DNA of 64,000 bases from Ophiodon elongatus (GCA_016806645.1 JACSYO010002159.1:7469501-7533500), one strand, 5' to 3'. Counted from the first letter of the stretch, positions 1 to 12,617 are shown. Numbers and translations are program-made. The notes: generated from the sequence alone by a model not told the origin.

Positions 1-193
1 CACAGGATGCATTAAGTGAGATCTGGTAGGACGAGGGAGCATTAACCTGATAGTGAGGGGACAGCAAGATATACAGACCTGCGGCTGCACTTAGCCTGTG
101 GCCTGGGAGGACAGCGGACGGCACTTCCACATCCAGGTGGTTTGAACATGAGACAGAGTCCTACCAGTCCTACTGTAGCGTGTGTCTCTGTGT

Positions 194-195
<2 letters not shown>

Positions 196-236
<41 letters not shown>
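196..236 (+). repeat. (GT)n microsatellite
   Basis: Uninterrupted GT dinucleotide tract of about 20 units. The preceding ~195 bases show nothing recognisable. Confidence 0.97.
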
Positions 237-238
<2 letters not shown>

Positions 239-1581
239 CACTCGGTGGAGAAAACAGCTCCTAATGGATCACATAAAGAGAGTAACTGTGTAACTTAAGA
301 GTGACGGCTAAATGAATGAAACTGAGCTTGTAAGAGCTCTTATGGTTATGTAAATCTAACCCAAGAATCGTTTTCATTTATCCACCTTACATAGGCCTTT
401 TCCCATCATAACTTGGAATGGATTACTGTACCTAATTTAGATTGTGTTTCATCAATTTTCTTTTGCAAAGATTCAAACCTCTGGCATGAATTGTGGGTAA
501 TTATCAGCTGCCAGTTTCCCCAGACATAATCGGGTACTTTTGACAGGTGAGTTATTAAATTGTCCTCAGTACCTGATAAACATATTAATTTATTTCAAGA
601 TAGATAATTTCATCAATGCAGGAGTCATATCATATATGGGGTAGACGGTACCCTCTCCTTTTTAATTATACAAATATCACAGTCGTCAAAATGACAGATT
701 TTTAGACATTTAGATTCTTCAACGCCTATTCTCCTCAGTGAAGTTTTGATTAAAATAGAGTAACATTGCTCACACAGTAGTGTTGGTTCCCAGAATCATT
801 TTAAAAACAGTGCTTGTTGTATTTGCCTGTGTATTTTATTCAAAATATCCAACAGCTATTCACAAAGAAAACTGTCCTGAATCAGATCTCAGCCAATGAT
901 TGATGAATGATTAAGCCTTCAGCCAGCCCTCACAGATACCGGCTCTTATAATAGAATCAATATCGCCCTCAAACATGATTCCAGTCTGCATCTATTTGAC
1001 TTGAAATGATTGTATTCTGGTAATAAAACTGACTCATGATGTGCTCTACACATTGCTAAATTAGTCATACATCTTTAAAGATTCAAGTATCAGAATGCAT
1101 CCACTAAAAAACATTAATGCAAGCATAAAGGTATTTTATATCACAATAGGCTGTCGTGTACAATGGCAGAGAGGCCTTTTTGAAACCTTAACCCACCAAC
1201 AGATTTTGTGTACGCTCTCTACATTAAATCATTGGTACCATGATTAACTATTCCGCTATTTAACTGCCGTTGTTGTTGGTCTTTAGATGAGAAGTGACAC
1301 TGATATTGTATCTGTGACCGAGGTGAGAGATCCATGAACGATGGTATATCTCTGGGTTCAAACTCCTGGCACAGCTTTGATATGCTTGTTAATTCTGCTA
1401 CATTGGAGTTTTCCTATTAAACCATTTGGACCATACCAAAAATGCATCATCAAGCTAAAGAAAGGCCCCTCTGAGATACACTGTACAGGATTTTCACCTG
1501 CGTTTGGTATTGCCAGTACAAAGTTTAAAGATGTGCTTTCCGTTATCTCCATTAGGTTAGCTCTTATAGAGTATCTGTTCA

Positions 1582-1584
<3 letters not shown>
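237..1584. other. noncoding, AT-rich, no gene seen
   Basis: AT-rich unique-looking sequence with no supported frame. A CAG|GTGAGT motif at about 543-551 resembles a splice donor, but no convincing acceptor or open frame precedes it. Confidence 0.6.

Positions 1585-1640
<56 letters not shown>
1585..1640 (+). repeat. (AG)n microsatellite
   Basis: 28 uninterrupted AG units. The + strand frame across it encodes an artefactual Arg-Glu run. Confidence 0.97.
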
Positions 1641-1641
<1 letters not shown>

Positions 1642-2304
1642 ATGAGCCTTACTGAGAGAAAAGACATTTCCCTCTGGTAGATCTAAATGGTCCACACTGT
1701 AAAACAGCCAGCGCAATACGATATGTGTAACTTTCGTTGTGTTCTTTTAGCCCAGCACATAAGGATATGAGAAACATACAGCCTTTGTGCATCCAACCCA
1801 TAATTTGCATCTTCCTTCTTGACTCACTCTTGAACTCACAACCACAGATGGGCTGCTTTACCTTCAAGAGTTTGCATTTTGCAGTGTGATAATCGTTGAC
1901 ATACACACATTGCAGCTTGCATCTATCTCATCAAGATAAGAACAAGACAACTGCACTCGTTCACTAAACATGCTGAGTTTGTGCAGAACGTTTTCCTGGT
2001 GTGGAGCTACTGTCTTCCTGTTGTTAAGTGTTTCTGGCGACTGTAAGCTGTGTTTTGAGTGTGATGACCCTTTAGAGATGGACCTCGGTGTGTGTGTACA
2101 CACAGCTGTGTAGCCTATGTGCAGGCATTGTTCTACAGATTCAAATGTTGTTCCTGGACAAAAAGATATCTGGGATCAGCTCAGATGTTTATACAGCTCA
2201 TCAGCTGTGTTAGTTTTAGTAGACACAGACAGACACCCAGGCACACACATACACACGCAGCAGTGGGTCACGTCCAAAAGACTGTCAGCCAAATGACTGA
2301 AGTT
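1641..2304. other. noncoding, no gene seen
   Basis: Unique-looking sequence. Short CA-rich stretches occur near 2220-2260. Open frames here lack any coding signature. Confidence 0.55.
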
Positions 2305-2715
2305 TCAAAAGGAATAGTTAAAAAATTTGGGAAATACGCTTATTGGCTTTCTGGGGGGCAGTTAGACGAGAAGGTCTATACCCCTCTCATATCTGTCCGT
2401 TAAGTATAAGGCTATACAGCCAACAGCTGCTTAGCTTAGCATGAAGACTGGAAGCAGTGGGAAATCGCTGGCCTGGCTTTGTCAAAATTAAGAAAATTGA
2501 CTTACAAGCACCTCAAACACTCATTAAGTAACACAATATATCTCAGTTGTAAAATCGTCAATTTTCTGTTTTAAGATAGACCATCTAATGGCTCTGAGCA
2601 GTTTCCAGGCAACCAGAGAAGCCTGTGAAAACGTGAATAGTTGTTTTTACCCTTTTGTTTTCGTACAAATAAAACTTAAGTAAATAAGCATATTTTCCAA
2701 GAATTCCCAAAAAAG
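2305..2715 (+). mobile_element. percomorph dispersed repeat with degenerate terminal inverted ends
   Basis: The internal wording (a GGGAAATACGCTTATT segment, TTAGCTTAGCATGAAGACTGG, then a CCAGGCAACCAG motif) matches a short repeat family I recognise from many percomorph genomes. GGGAAATACGCTTATT at 2329-2344 is inverted at 2683-2698 with 14 of 16 bases matching, consistent with a non-autonomous DNA element. A second copy lies at 28165-28433 on the other strand. It has no coding capacity. Confidence 0.6.
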
Positions 2716-3839
2716 TCCACTCTAGACTCAGTATCACAGTTTGATATGATACCTATTTCCATTTCAGAGATGCAAGACTACAATGTGTTAATATTGTTTC
2801 GACTGGATGATCAGATTTCACATATTGTCTGTCAACAAACCCCAGCGTCATTCCATCACTGGGCTCTGGGGAATATACTTGAGCCAAGATTAATTAATAG
2901 TTTCATTGAATCATTTGAAGCTTTGTTGGTGAACACAATGCAGTGCTCAGACAAATTCCTATTTTGGATCCTCTTCATCCAATAGTGTTTCCAATTTGGA
3001 GGTCTGGGGGTTTGGGATTCACTGCTCGAGGTGACCCCAGCAGACCAGGCCCTGGCCCGGAGCAGTGTGATTGACGGCTGGGGCTGACCTCATCTGTGGA
3101 GGTGGGTCCCTGAAGACTGATCACTATCACACAACATGGGATAGATGGGATGAAACCCTCACTAACAACACCATTGACGGGACGCCTCAAGGGTTGCTCT
3201 TTCTCTCTCTTTTACTTTCTTTCTAGCCTCTCAGCGCTTTTCTTTGGTTTTCTTAAATTCTTTCTGGAAAACTCTTACTTTGTTTAATTCTTCAGCCAAT
3301 AGTTACTACTCTTTAATATCATTTTCACAGGCCTTTAAATACTCATACAAGGCAAATGCCTCTTCACATCCCTCATCTTATGGCTGCTGAAAACTCCCTT
3401 GAATACTTCACGTCACTTTCTGCTGCAAACACACAAGTTGCAGGCAATAACTTGGAAATAAATTGTCAAGTTTGAAATGAAAGTAGAACATAAGGTCTAC
3501 GCTGATCATTAGGTATCAATTAATCACTCAATTATCTTAATGGTTCAGTGTGTGCGTTGAGGCAGACAGGATCTAAGAAAGCAACATCAGTTAAAACAGT
3601 CTAATGAACTGAGCTGAATTCATCATGAAACGGCAAATAATTAGCAACCATGTCTTCGGGGAATACTTCAAAAGGAACCTCAAAGTGGTTCGGCTCAGTG
3701 AAGCTTTCCCTTCAAAAGCAGAACATAAACACACCGCTTAAGACTACACAGGCAGAGAAAGCTGTCCCCCATGCCTTTCATTTACAGCAATAAATAATGA
3801 TTCATCACCAAAAAAGTTTAGAGAGGGTGTATTTGTTTG
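2716..3839. other. noncoding, no gene seen
   Basis: Unique-looking sequence with no supported frame and no strong repeat. A GC-richer patch at 2990-3190 has a short minus-strand frame with no recognisable product. Confidence 0.5.
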
Positions 3840-4180
3840 CATCAAAAGACGATGACCTTTGAGGGGCTTTTCGGAGATTAAAGTGACACAGCAGCCAAAC
3901 ATGCTCAGAATCAACAAATTAACATTAACCCACGGCCTGTCACAGCTTTGGTTGACAGGAAGGAGAGTTCAGTGTGTTGTTTTTTGTAAAGCTCTGCCGG
4001 GACTCCGGGTGCGGTAGCATGCGTGGCAGCCCGAGCTAAGAGACTGAAGGATCACTGGTGGCTCCAGTGCTGGGGACCACAACGTAATTAAAATGACACA
4101 AACAAAGTGAATCTAATTAGGAATCCCTCCGCTCGAGCTCGTTAGCGCCCGACACTGCTAAATTATTTTCCTCTACGGAA
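3840..4180. promoter_or_regulatory. candidate conserved noncoding element
   Basis: A non-repetitive, balanced-composition block with several homeodomain-type cores (AATTA/TAATTA-like, e.g. near 4085-4120) and a TTGACAGG MEIS/TGIF-like site near 3953. It resembles vertebrate regulatory elements in texture; conservation is untested. Confidence 0.28.
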
Positions 4181-5264
4181 ATAAATGAGGCCACTTGTCT
4201 TTGCCGATTTGAGGGCTGTGAGGTGCTCAGGGATGGAGCACACACTGAAAGTAATTATTGAAGTGTAACTAGCACAGCCGAGTGCCTCCACGCAAAGTCG
4301 TATGCACTCACATATGCTGACATCTACATTGGTCAGCAGAGGCACACGCCAGTGCAAGCACACATCTGAAAACACGTGTTTTGCTGGCGGGTCATGCGCT
4401 TCATTTTAACTTGATAAGCACGTGGCTGTGAGAATGTAAGACTTCCAGCTCTCCCATCCACCGCCTGCATGTCATTACACAGAAAAAACATAGATCATCG
4501 GAAACAGTTGGACCTCCTCTGTGTTTCTGTCTGTCTGTCTGTGGTCTGGCTTTCTGTCTGACACCTACACTCTTTCACACACATATGCACACTTTTGTTG
4601 CAGTATGCCACGTCCACACCACTCAGACCCCCCACACACACCCTGGTTGGTGTAGTGAGGTAAGTGAATCCAGTGGCGGATAGTTTTGAGGGAGCCAGGG
4701 GAGCCATTGAGAGCCCATTAGGAGGTTAAGTAGAGGAAGCTCTCCATTGTTCTGCAGTTTGATTCCTGCCCTGTGACCCACACTCTCCTGGCCAGAGCCT
4801 GGGAAACCCTGTTAGTGATGATGAGGGAGGATAAAAGATGATCACACATACACAAACACACACACACAAACTGTGCACACACACAGCCAACCGTACAGAG
4901 CACTGACAGTTGGATGACTCTCTGTGGACCGCTGGCTGTCTGGAAGGGCGGAGAGGTTTCCGGACAGACGACAGTAGTGGTGCATAAGGCCAAAAAAAGG
5001 GCAAACTCTCAACTTTCTGTTTACACAAAGAACCGCTCTAATAAGGAAACCCTTTATAAAAGTTGTTTATTAATGGTTAACGAATAATTTAGTAATGCTT
5101 TCCAGATACATTTGTGGCCAACAGTAAGACCAACCTTTGGGTTAGTCAGGTTGTGGATAATCCCTTTGACTAATTATTCTTCTCCACTAGACCATTTTAG
5201 TTTTTCTTGACCACTTACATTATTGATAAGGGCTGGAGGACAAAACAAGACAGCAATGCTAGAA
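4181..5264. other. noncoding, short CA-rich patches, no gene seen
   Basis: Contains short CTGT and CA-rich stretches (about 4530-4640 and 4850-4885). Minus-strand frames here translate simple sequence and have no coding signature. Confidence 0.5.
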
Positions 5265-5722
5265 ACTCTGTGAGGCTGTACATAAATGCTAACATCAGCA
5301 TGCTAACATGCTTACAGTGACACTGCTAGAATGCTCATGTTTCACGTTTACCACCACATCCATCTTAGTTTAGCATTTTTATTTTATTTTATCCTGGAGT
5401 ATGTAAGTGTCTTTGAGAACCTCGAAAAGCAACAAATAAGTCTGATGTATTATTATTATTATTTATAATTATAATTATTAACATGACCATAATTATTATT
5501 AGCAGTAAACACAGTGTAGCTGAATGTAATTATTTTTTGTATATAGTGATAAAACAAAGTATTGGACAAATTAAAACATTTGGCCTGATGATGGCGCTAG
5601 ATGAAAGTTAAGGGATCACCAACGTCATTACGATACATCATCTGGGAACTATGCATCTTTTTGGGAAGTTCCATGATTATCTATTCAATAGCTTCAGTCA
5701 GGACCAAAGATGTGGAGCACAG
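5265..5722 (+). mobile_element. percomorph dispersed repeat, GCTAGATGAAAG / GGGATCACCAA family
   Basis: The order of landmarks follows a very common percomorph repeat: a TGTGAGGCTGTA start, several GCTAACATG-type units, GTATTGGACAAATT, GATGATGGCGCTAGATGAAAG, GGGATCACCAACGTCATTA, and a final CAGGACCAAAG. Copies also lie at 15822-16295 (+) and 17231-17548 (-). No open frame is retained. Confidence 0.65.
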
Positions 5723-6294
5723 CTATAGTACAGCTATAGCTATAAAGACAAAGCAAGTGTCATGCTGGCGGAGGATAAAAACTAGCCAGATACATTTTTC
5801 ACATACTGGCAACCCAAAAGTGGTTCTTATTAATAGCTTGTAAAAGATCTTTAAACTTCTCACAGCTGAAGTAGATCTTTTTTAGGGGACAGCAGAAGGA
5901 GGAGGTAATGGGTAGCTACCACAGGGTGAAGGAACGCAGGAGGTGGAGGATGTGTTATTGAATGGGAAGAGCGAAGGCAACAGAACGAGGAGGACTGGAG
6001 GGTAATGTGGAAGATGGCAGTGGAGTGGGTGAAGGCGGGAGGAGGTAATGGGGGAGAAAGGGGAGGAGGCGAGGCTGGATGTCTTGTTTGGCTGATAGTA
6101 ATCTGACAGCTATTAGAGAGGGAAGAGTTAGAGACCTGCTGGCTTGGGGTGGCGGCCAGTGGTGGTGTTTCGAGGGGGGTGGAGGAGAGGGGGGTGTAAC
6201 GGTGGTGCTGGGGTGATGTGATATATGCTCCCCTTCACACTGAAACCAGCCCGAGAATGTGTGTGTGTGTATGTGCGTGTGCGTACACACTCAC

Positions 6295-6298
<4 letters not shown>
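5723..6298. other. noncoding, purine-rich block
   Basis: From about 5890 to 6200 the + strand is purine- and G-rich with GGAGG and GGGG runs (e.g. 6173-6196), giving G-quadruplex potential. The long minus-strand frame here is explained by this composition and lacks coding features. Confidence 0.5.

Positions 6299-6338
<40 letters not shown>
6299..6338 (+). repeat. (TG)n microsatellite
   Basis: 20 TG units, preceded by a shorter imperfect TG/TACA stretch from about 6257. Confidence 0.97.
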
Positions 6339-6339
<1 letters not shown>

Positions 6340-6599
6340 ACGTGCCTATATTACTTCATTCTTCTACATTCAATTCTCTCTTAGCCTCAATGTCCTCTCT
6401 CTCTCATCTCTTTACCCCCTCCGTCTCTCGCGCTCCCTTTCCCGCACCATTTCCTCCCCCAATCTCCCCTCTTCGTCTAGTGTAGCGGGTGCCACTGTAC
6501 ATTTCAGTGTCTCGCCGCGTTACAAGGCTTGCCCTTAATTTGACAGTGTCACAGGGATCCATCTTCATTCTCTCACTCTTTTCATAATCTGATCCTCTT
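6339..6599. other. noncoding, CT-rich
   Basis: Pyrimidine-rich sequence after the TG tract. Open frames cross it because stop codons are depleted by composition. Confidence 0.5.
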
Positions 6600-6920
6600 C
6601 CTCTAGCATGCAATTAGTGCCCCTCCCCTTTTTTCCCTCCACCCATTGCTCCGTCCTCGGTCTCCTCGTGGCCCCCGAGCAGCGTGCCGCTGCCCCCGCC
6701 GAGCGGCCTGGATGATTGCTACAGCTTTCCCTGTGCAATCCATTTAGAGCCGGGGCCCCGTAATGAATATGTACATTGAGAGGGACCTCGGCAGGGGGGA
6801 GGGTCACGAGCAATCAACCTTGAATTCAATTATGCCAGTGAAGGTTAATGACTGTGCTCAGTGGTCAGAGGCACGCGCCACATCGCCCATTAAAGCAGCT
6901 TGTCAGAACTGACAACGTGG
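6600..6920. promoter_or_regulatory. candidate conserved noncoding element
   Basis: Non-repetitive sequence in which GC-rich segments alternate with homeodomain-type cores (CAATTAG near 6610, TTCAATTATG near 6823, GGTTAATGAC near 6843). A perfect short inverted repeat, TTGTCAG AAC TGACAA, spans 6900-6915. This is enhancer-like texture only; no conservation data. Confidence 0.3.
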
Positions 6921-7279
6921 GGGCAGGGATGCATTTGCTTGAAGGGAGAGTGTGGGTGGGTGAGAGAGAGCTGGGAGAAAGATAGAGAGAGAAGGGGGGG
7001 GGGGGCGTGGGGGGTGTGGGAGGGTGGGGTTGTGTAGAGACAACAAGCGAGATGAAGGGATGAGAAAGAGTTTGCCAGGTGAATGTGAGCTGAAGAGGTA
7101 GAGAGGGCGACAGAGCGAGCCGGTGAGCCGGGGTAGAGTCATGTGACGCACGCAGCCGGACAGATAGATAAAACGGTGTCAGTCAGAGGTGCTAGATTAC
7201 ATTGAGTTCTCCCGGACAAATCAGATGGTAAAGTTCTCCAACCTCCACCGACGCTGCCTCTCTCTCCCTCTCTTCCCCC
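6921..7279. other. noncoding with 12-nt G run
   Basis: GA- and G-rich sequence with a 12-G homopolymer at 6994-7005 followed by GGGG runs to about 7028, giving G-quadruplex potential. No gene seen. Confidence 0.6.
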
Positions 7280-7400
7280 TGTCTCCCCCGGGGTGAAGCT
7301 GAGCGCGCTGGCTGTAATATGATTAGTCTACATAAAGACGTGTCTGGAGTGTAATTCACTGCTCACTAATGAGGCCCTGTCTGAACCCAGGACAGATGAA
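7280..7400. promoter_or_regulatory. candidate conserved noncoding element
   Basis: Short non-repetitive block with TAATATGATTAGTC, TGTAATTCACTG and CTAATGAGG homeodomain-like sites between about 7313 and 7370. Conservation untested. Confidence 0.25.
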
Positions 7401-9084
7401 TCCCCCCGGTTGCACACGCTCACCTGCTGCCTGACTCCCCCTCCCACCCTGTCTCAGTCAGACCCTTCAGTCTTCTGCAGGCCTGCTACCTCACCCTTAC
7501 TTCTCCCAGTGTCTCAGCTGCACCTCGCCCACAAAATGTCCACCCAAGTTACGCACAGTGTCACACAGTGTCTCGTTCGTCATCTACTGCCTTTTTCTAA
7601 CTCGAGTACCGTCTCATGTGCTTATCTCTCACCGATTGTCTTGTCAGAGCTGCTTTAAAGTATTTTGGGGGAAGCCAAAGTCAAGCTCAAAGTTTAAAAG
7701 TTTAAATCTCAAAATGAATACCGACCTCAAACTTTTATTTTTACGTAGCTGACGCCGTTTAATGTATAAACCTGACAATTGAATAATCAAGGTCTGCTCC
7801 TGTACGATTTGTTTTTAGTGTCAAGTAAAGCTCTGCATCTTCTACACTTACTTACTTCCTCCTTTCTCAAATCTCACCCACCATCTCACCCATGCCTCAC
7901 TCATATTTCTCCTCACATTGTTACTATGGGAATTGGTATTGCAACTATGCATTTTGGCCAGCATTGCTAAATGACCCAGCTTGACACTCCGCTTCCAAAG
8001 CAGTGTTTTACAATAATTTTTTTTTTAATACAAGAAATTTAAAGAGACAGATAATTATCATTAATAAAATCAAAATGAAGAAAAAGAATGAAACATACAG
8101 AACATATGATAAAAAACCACTATTTTTAAAATGCACTTTCAGAAATGATATATAATGCCAAATGCTAAAGCAGCCTAAACTTTGTAGGCTCAGAGTTCAG
8201 AAGGTCTAACAGTGAAACCCTCGCTCACTTTTTGTCCTCAGCCTAGAATTGGGAGCAGCCAAGAGAGCACTGCCTGAGGATCTAGAGCTGAGCTTTGGCT
8301 CATAAGGGGTTAAATGTCAGAGAGGTAGCCAGGAGCAGAGCCTTGATAACCCTTGAAAGTTTGCATTAAAATTCCAAAATGCATTTCAAACCTGACAACC
8401 AAGTGTGAAAATGCTAATCTGAGTGAAACGTGTTCCCTTCACCTTCTTTCAGTGCTGGCCAAAGTCAAAAAGCACGCTATGGCTACCCTGTATCACTGAC
8501 AGACAATTTAATTTCCTCAATATACATTTTTATGGCGGGTTAAATAATTACAATGCATACACAAGCCCCGTACAGTGTGATCATCGCCACACACAAACAG
8601 CCTATTGTTGGTGGTGGTAGCAGCAGGTTGGGGGCCATCTGGACGTAGATGCTTGTAGAGCGATAATAACATTCTTCGGGACTGAGGTCTTTGATGGTGA
8701 TATAATACAGTCCTGCTGTACGGTTTTCCGCCTTCTTCACACTAGGCTGCTGGCTTTCTCTATCAACATCTAACCAGTCGCGCCTAGTTCGGCTGTCATT
8801 TAAGAACATCAATGTAACGTGCTACTATATAGATCTAATTCTCATCACAAGATGTATGCTTATTATGCCCAATCATCGTTCATCAGATACATCGTAGATA
8901 CATTATGTGTACCGCATGCAGACACTGGAAAACAAATTTAACATAAATGAAAGCAGAAAAGTGACACAATGAATGTTTGAATCTATATTTGTTTCAAATA
9001 ATGACTGTCCTTACTCGGAAACAAAGACATAAGAGTTGTCACAAACCCTCCAAGGTGGTTCTGGGTGGATGGTTAGGTCAACAA
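7401..9084. other. noncoding, no repeat recognised
   Basis: Mostly AT-rich unique-looking sequence. The only frame with a coding-like look is on the minus strand at 8540-8809, listed separately. Confidence 0.5.
8540..8809 (-). other. coding-like open frame, unrecognised
   Basis: A minus-strand frame of 89 codons starts at an ATG at 8807-8809, just downstream of an in-frame TAG. It has a mixed, non-repetitive composition (e.g. RRDWLDVDRESQQPS, then AGLYYITIKDLSPEECYY) unlike the low-complexity frames elsewhere, and turns hydrophobic at the C-terminus. I do not recognise the product. It could be a fragment of a decayed gene or transposon, or chance. No splice structure or promoter supports it. 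Confidence 0.15.
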
Positions 9085-9200
9085 AGTGTGTACTGCATCC
9101 CGTCTCCAACCAAAAGTCAAAGTTGACCTCTTTTAACCATGACTACAAAATCTCTCCAACTTTAACCAAGAATTTAAAACAGTATTAATATGTTTTTTTT
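9085..9200. mobile_element. fragment of TTAACC-rich dispersed repeat
   Basis: Phrases such as TTTTAACCATGACTACAA, then CTCTCCAACTTTAACCAAG, match a degenerate AACC-rich repeat common in percomorph genomes. Related fragments lie at 9795-9860, 13835-13900, 34925-34985 and, inverted, 53594-53625. Confidence 0.4.
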
Positions 9201-9794
9201 CTTCTTTTTGGGCAACTTGGCAGTCCAACTCCACAACAAACTGAAAATCATACACACGTTTAACATAATATGGCCTTATAAAGTTGCTACGGCTAGCATG
9301 TTAACGAACTTTTACCTATTTACTTGGGCTGTACTCGGATCATAATTGTTTTTATTTTAAGCCTGCTGTGACGTAAAACAAGATTGAGAGTGGGGAGTAC
9401 CAAACCAGTAAAAAAACAACCTAAAAGGGCACTCAGAGAGTGAAAACCTCCCGCCAAGGCCATCTCAATGAGTGAAAAAGAATGCGTGTATCAGCCCCGT
9501 GATTCGGATAGGCTCCAAAATAATGGGTTATTCCTTGGCCCATGCAACACCCTTCCACCTAGTTTCTTGAAAAAGGTGCCCCTTCTGACAAACAGACCAA
9601 CAAACCAATAAACTGAGCAGAAAGCATAACCTCCTGAACAAAACAAAATAAAAACAATGAGCTGAAAGATGCTAAAATGCTCCGTCGAGCTGAATGGAGC
9701 TGTGCAGTCGGGTGATAACGATACGTTACACCTCTAACATTGCACTATTACAGGGATATTCATGTCACCCATTGTTCATGTGAAAATATTGATT
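9201..9794. other. noncoding, no gene seen
   Basis: AT-rich sequence. No supported frame or recognisable repeat apart from short GCTAGCATGTTAAC-like wording near 9292. Confidence 0.5.
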
Positions 9795-9860
9795 GGTACA
9801 GCTTTAACCATGACTACAATCTTTCCCTAATTTCTAAACAAGTTGTAGTTGCTTAAACTT
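9795..9860. mobile_element. fragment of TTAACC-rich dispersed repeat
   Basis: TTTAACCATGACTACAATC followed by TTTCCCTAATTTC repeats the wording of 9085-9200 in the same orientation. Confidence 0.4.
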
Positions 9861-10920
9861 AAGTAATGCTCATATTAATGACTGATAAAATAACAGTCAT
9901 GGGCTGGTTTGTTCTGCTGAAAGAGTCCTCAAATCAAATCACGCTCATACAAGGCAATGGCTATTTTGTCGATGTAGGCTGGAGGATTTGTAAAAGAGAC
10001 AAGCCGTATCTTTACGTAGTACATACAGTAAACCAGGCGTTACTGCCAACTACTGCAATGTGTTTCATATTATGGACATGAAGCTTAGGCAAAACAACTG
10101 ATTAAGTAGGGCAAACTGATTCAGCACTTGAGAGACAAACAGGGGCTTTATTAGTACCATTTAATACATAAATAGGTTAGTCTTTGAAATGAGTTAGACC
10201 TGACAGCGAAAGTAAATGATTTATGAAAGTAACATCCAGGGTCATTGATGTTGTGATGATGCTTACTCCATTTGGGGTGTGCATGTATGTGTGTGTGTGC
10301 GTGGTACTCTGGCTGCCCAATATGTGAATCCCTCCTACTTGGACTCCTGCGATATCCATCACAAGGGAATATCCAAAAGCAAATTTAAGGACGGGGAGGA
10401 AAAGTTTGCCACACCAGCATCCTCTTTAAATAGTTTATGTTGTTCACCGATGAAAAAAATATCAAATTCGAGATGAAAATTTATGGAAATTAGATCACTG
10501 CTATTACGGCGGCGACTTTTTAAAGCAATATATTCTTTGCAGCGACAGTCTATGTGCAGATGATAAATAGAAGGTAGTCAGAGAGAGTTGCGAGGGTCTT
10601 TCCTCCTGTGGAGCGGACCTACGAATCTGTTATTGCATTTCAGCCTAACAGGATCAACATGCATACTAAAAAATGCAGCTTCCAGAGAAAACCCCCATCC
10701 CAACATTCCCGTCATTCTCTACCTCTCTTCCTCACGCTCTTTATTTGTCATCAAGAATCTAATACCATTTTCACCACAGTGGAGTGTCAGGTTATTGTAA
10801 ATAAGATGAGATTTTCCTGGGGAGTGTGCGTGTGTGTTCACAAAAAGGAGACAGTAAAGCTTTATAATGTTGATTTATCAGCTTGTCAGCATCAAGTATC
10901 TTTTAGACACTAATGCGTCT
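9861..10920. other. noncoding, no gene seen
   Basis: Unique-looking AT-rich sequence with short TG stretches near 10280-10305. Frames lack coding features. Confidence 0.5.
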
Positions 10921-11006
10921 GTGCACGTGTGTGCGTGTGTGCGTGTGTGCGTGTGTGCGTGTGTGCGCGTGTGCGCGTGTGCGCGTGTGTGCGTGTGTGT
11001 GTGTGT
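10921..11006 (+). repeat. (TG)n/(CG) alternating purine-pyrimidine tract
   Basis: 86 bp of unbroken purine-pyrimidine alternation mixing TG with many CG steps. CG steps make it a stronger Z-DNA former than plain TG tracts. Confidence 0.95.
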
Positions 11007-11474
11007 TTGAGTGACAGCACCTCATACGCTCATCTTGTGCACTTGCTCTGATCCTGTCACAGTCCCGCAATCTTTACTGTGTTGATGGTCGGTTCAGTCA
11101 CATCAAACCAGCTTTAATTCTGACAATTTCTCTCCAGTTAGTCGACTGGCTGTGTGTTATTGGCTTTCCAATCAATGTGCTGATTCTTATATTTATTCAT
11201 AACTGATTGCTCTGTCTGTCTTTACAACCTCCTATGAAGGCGCAACATTGATTTTGAATACCTCACAATCAGCTGTTCAGGTTCTTCTTTCACAAACAAT
11301 TAGCTGTTTAAGTAAAAATCATATAACCGTTGGAAGTCATGCCTCTATTCTATGACTGTATCAGCTCTTATGTGCTACTATGTACTTTTCTGTCGTTACA
11401 ATTCGGAAATTATTATGTGACCCAACTGTTGGACAAGAGATGGAGAAAGGAAGATTTACAGAGTTGTTAGATAT

Positions 11475-11475
<1 letters not shown>
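11007..11475. other. noncoding, no gene seen
   Basis: Unique-looking sequence between two TG tracts; no supported feature. Confidence 0.5.
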
Positions 11476-11525
<50 letters not shown>

Positions 11526-11564
11526 GTGTGCGTGTGTGTGCGTGTGTGTGTTGTGTGTGTGTGT
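11476..11564 (+). repeat. (GT)n microsatellite with CG interruptions
   Basis: About 22 uninterrupted GT units, then three CGTGTGTGTG units, then more GT. Confidence 0.97.
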
Positions 11565-12614
11565 TCACCACCTTAAGTCAACTTCACAGCTGGCTAGAAA
11601 ACAGACTAGACCTTGAATGCATGCAGATAACTTTATTTGTGTTGTGTGATGGACTACAATATAAAATGTAGTTTTTCATTACATTTTTTGTTATCCACCT
11701 TTCTTTCATTATTTTTTGCTAATTAAAGGGTTAAAATAATAATCTGACAGAGTTTGCTAAGTGAAGCAGTTCTCTTTCTTCCTTTGCAGTGCTCTTTCTT
11801 AAATTGCATTGAAGTATTGCGATAAGTGATTTTATTTTTCAGGAATAAGAAATCATGGTAATCAACACATGTTTCAGCTGACGGCAGGTGCCGTATCTAT
11901 GAAGGACAAACCATACACCACCTTCTAACCTTTCAAATAGATTTGATAGTAAAAATACACATTTGGGTGGAATATGAGTACTGGAATCCAACAATGAGTT
12001 TTAGTTGTGTAACAACCACAAACAACTGTGAGGAAGTTTTATTTTTATTTTGAAAGGTTATGTGGCCCTTGGGTTGAGAATTCTGATGGACATTACTGAC
12101 AGAAGTTCTTTTTTTTCTTTCTCTTTCACTCTTTGTTTTTCTTTCTTCTTCTGTAAACTCTGTAGATGCAACATCTAAAGCATGATTGTCCAGCTTTAAA
12201 GCTTATTTTGGATGGTTTCCTTATCTGAATCATGGCTTTACACACATACAGTATATAAGCATCGTATACACAATCAAATGACCAAACTTACAAGAATACG
12301 TCACTAGCAACAGTTGCCTCCCGGCTAGCTGCCCGGGACAATGAGGTCCTCAAATGAATGCAGGGAAGTGTGATAATTACTGCTATTCTGAGAAGCAGAC
12401 ACAGAAGGCAGGAGAAGGAGGGAATTATTGTTCTGGAGCTAGGGAGGGGAAATACATGTTTCCTCTTCTGGACCTAAATATTTACTCTTCTCTACAGCCA
12501 GCTGATTCACGCTCAGACGACAGCGCACACAGAGCCGGAAACGCCCCTCGCCGGGATAAAGTGATGCCTAAATCCCTGCCTCTTAAAACATGACTACCAT
12601 TATTGCTCCGCTGA

Positions 12615-12617
<3 letters not shown>
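11565..12617. other. noncoding, no gene seen
   Basis: AT-rich with a CTTT-rich stretch near 12105-12150. No supported frame. Confidence 0.5.

Noticed and set aside
471..546. Exon-like segment ending at a CAG|GTGAGT donor
   Set aside because: The upstream acceptor is poor, there is no open frame, and one donor motif is expected by chance.
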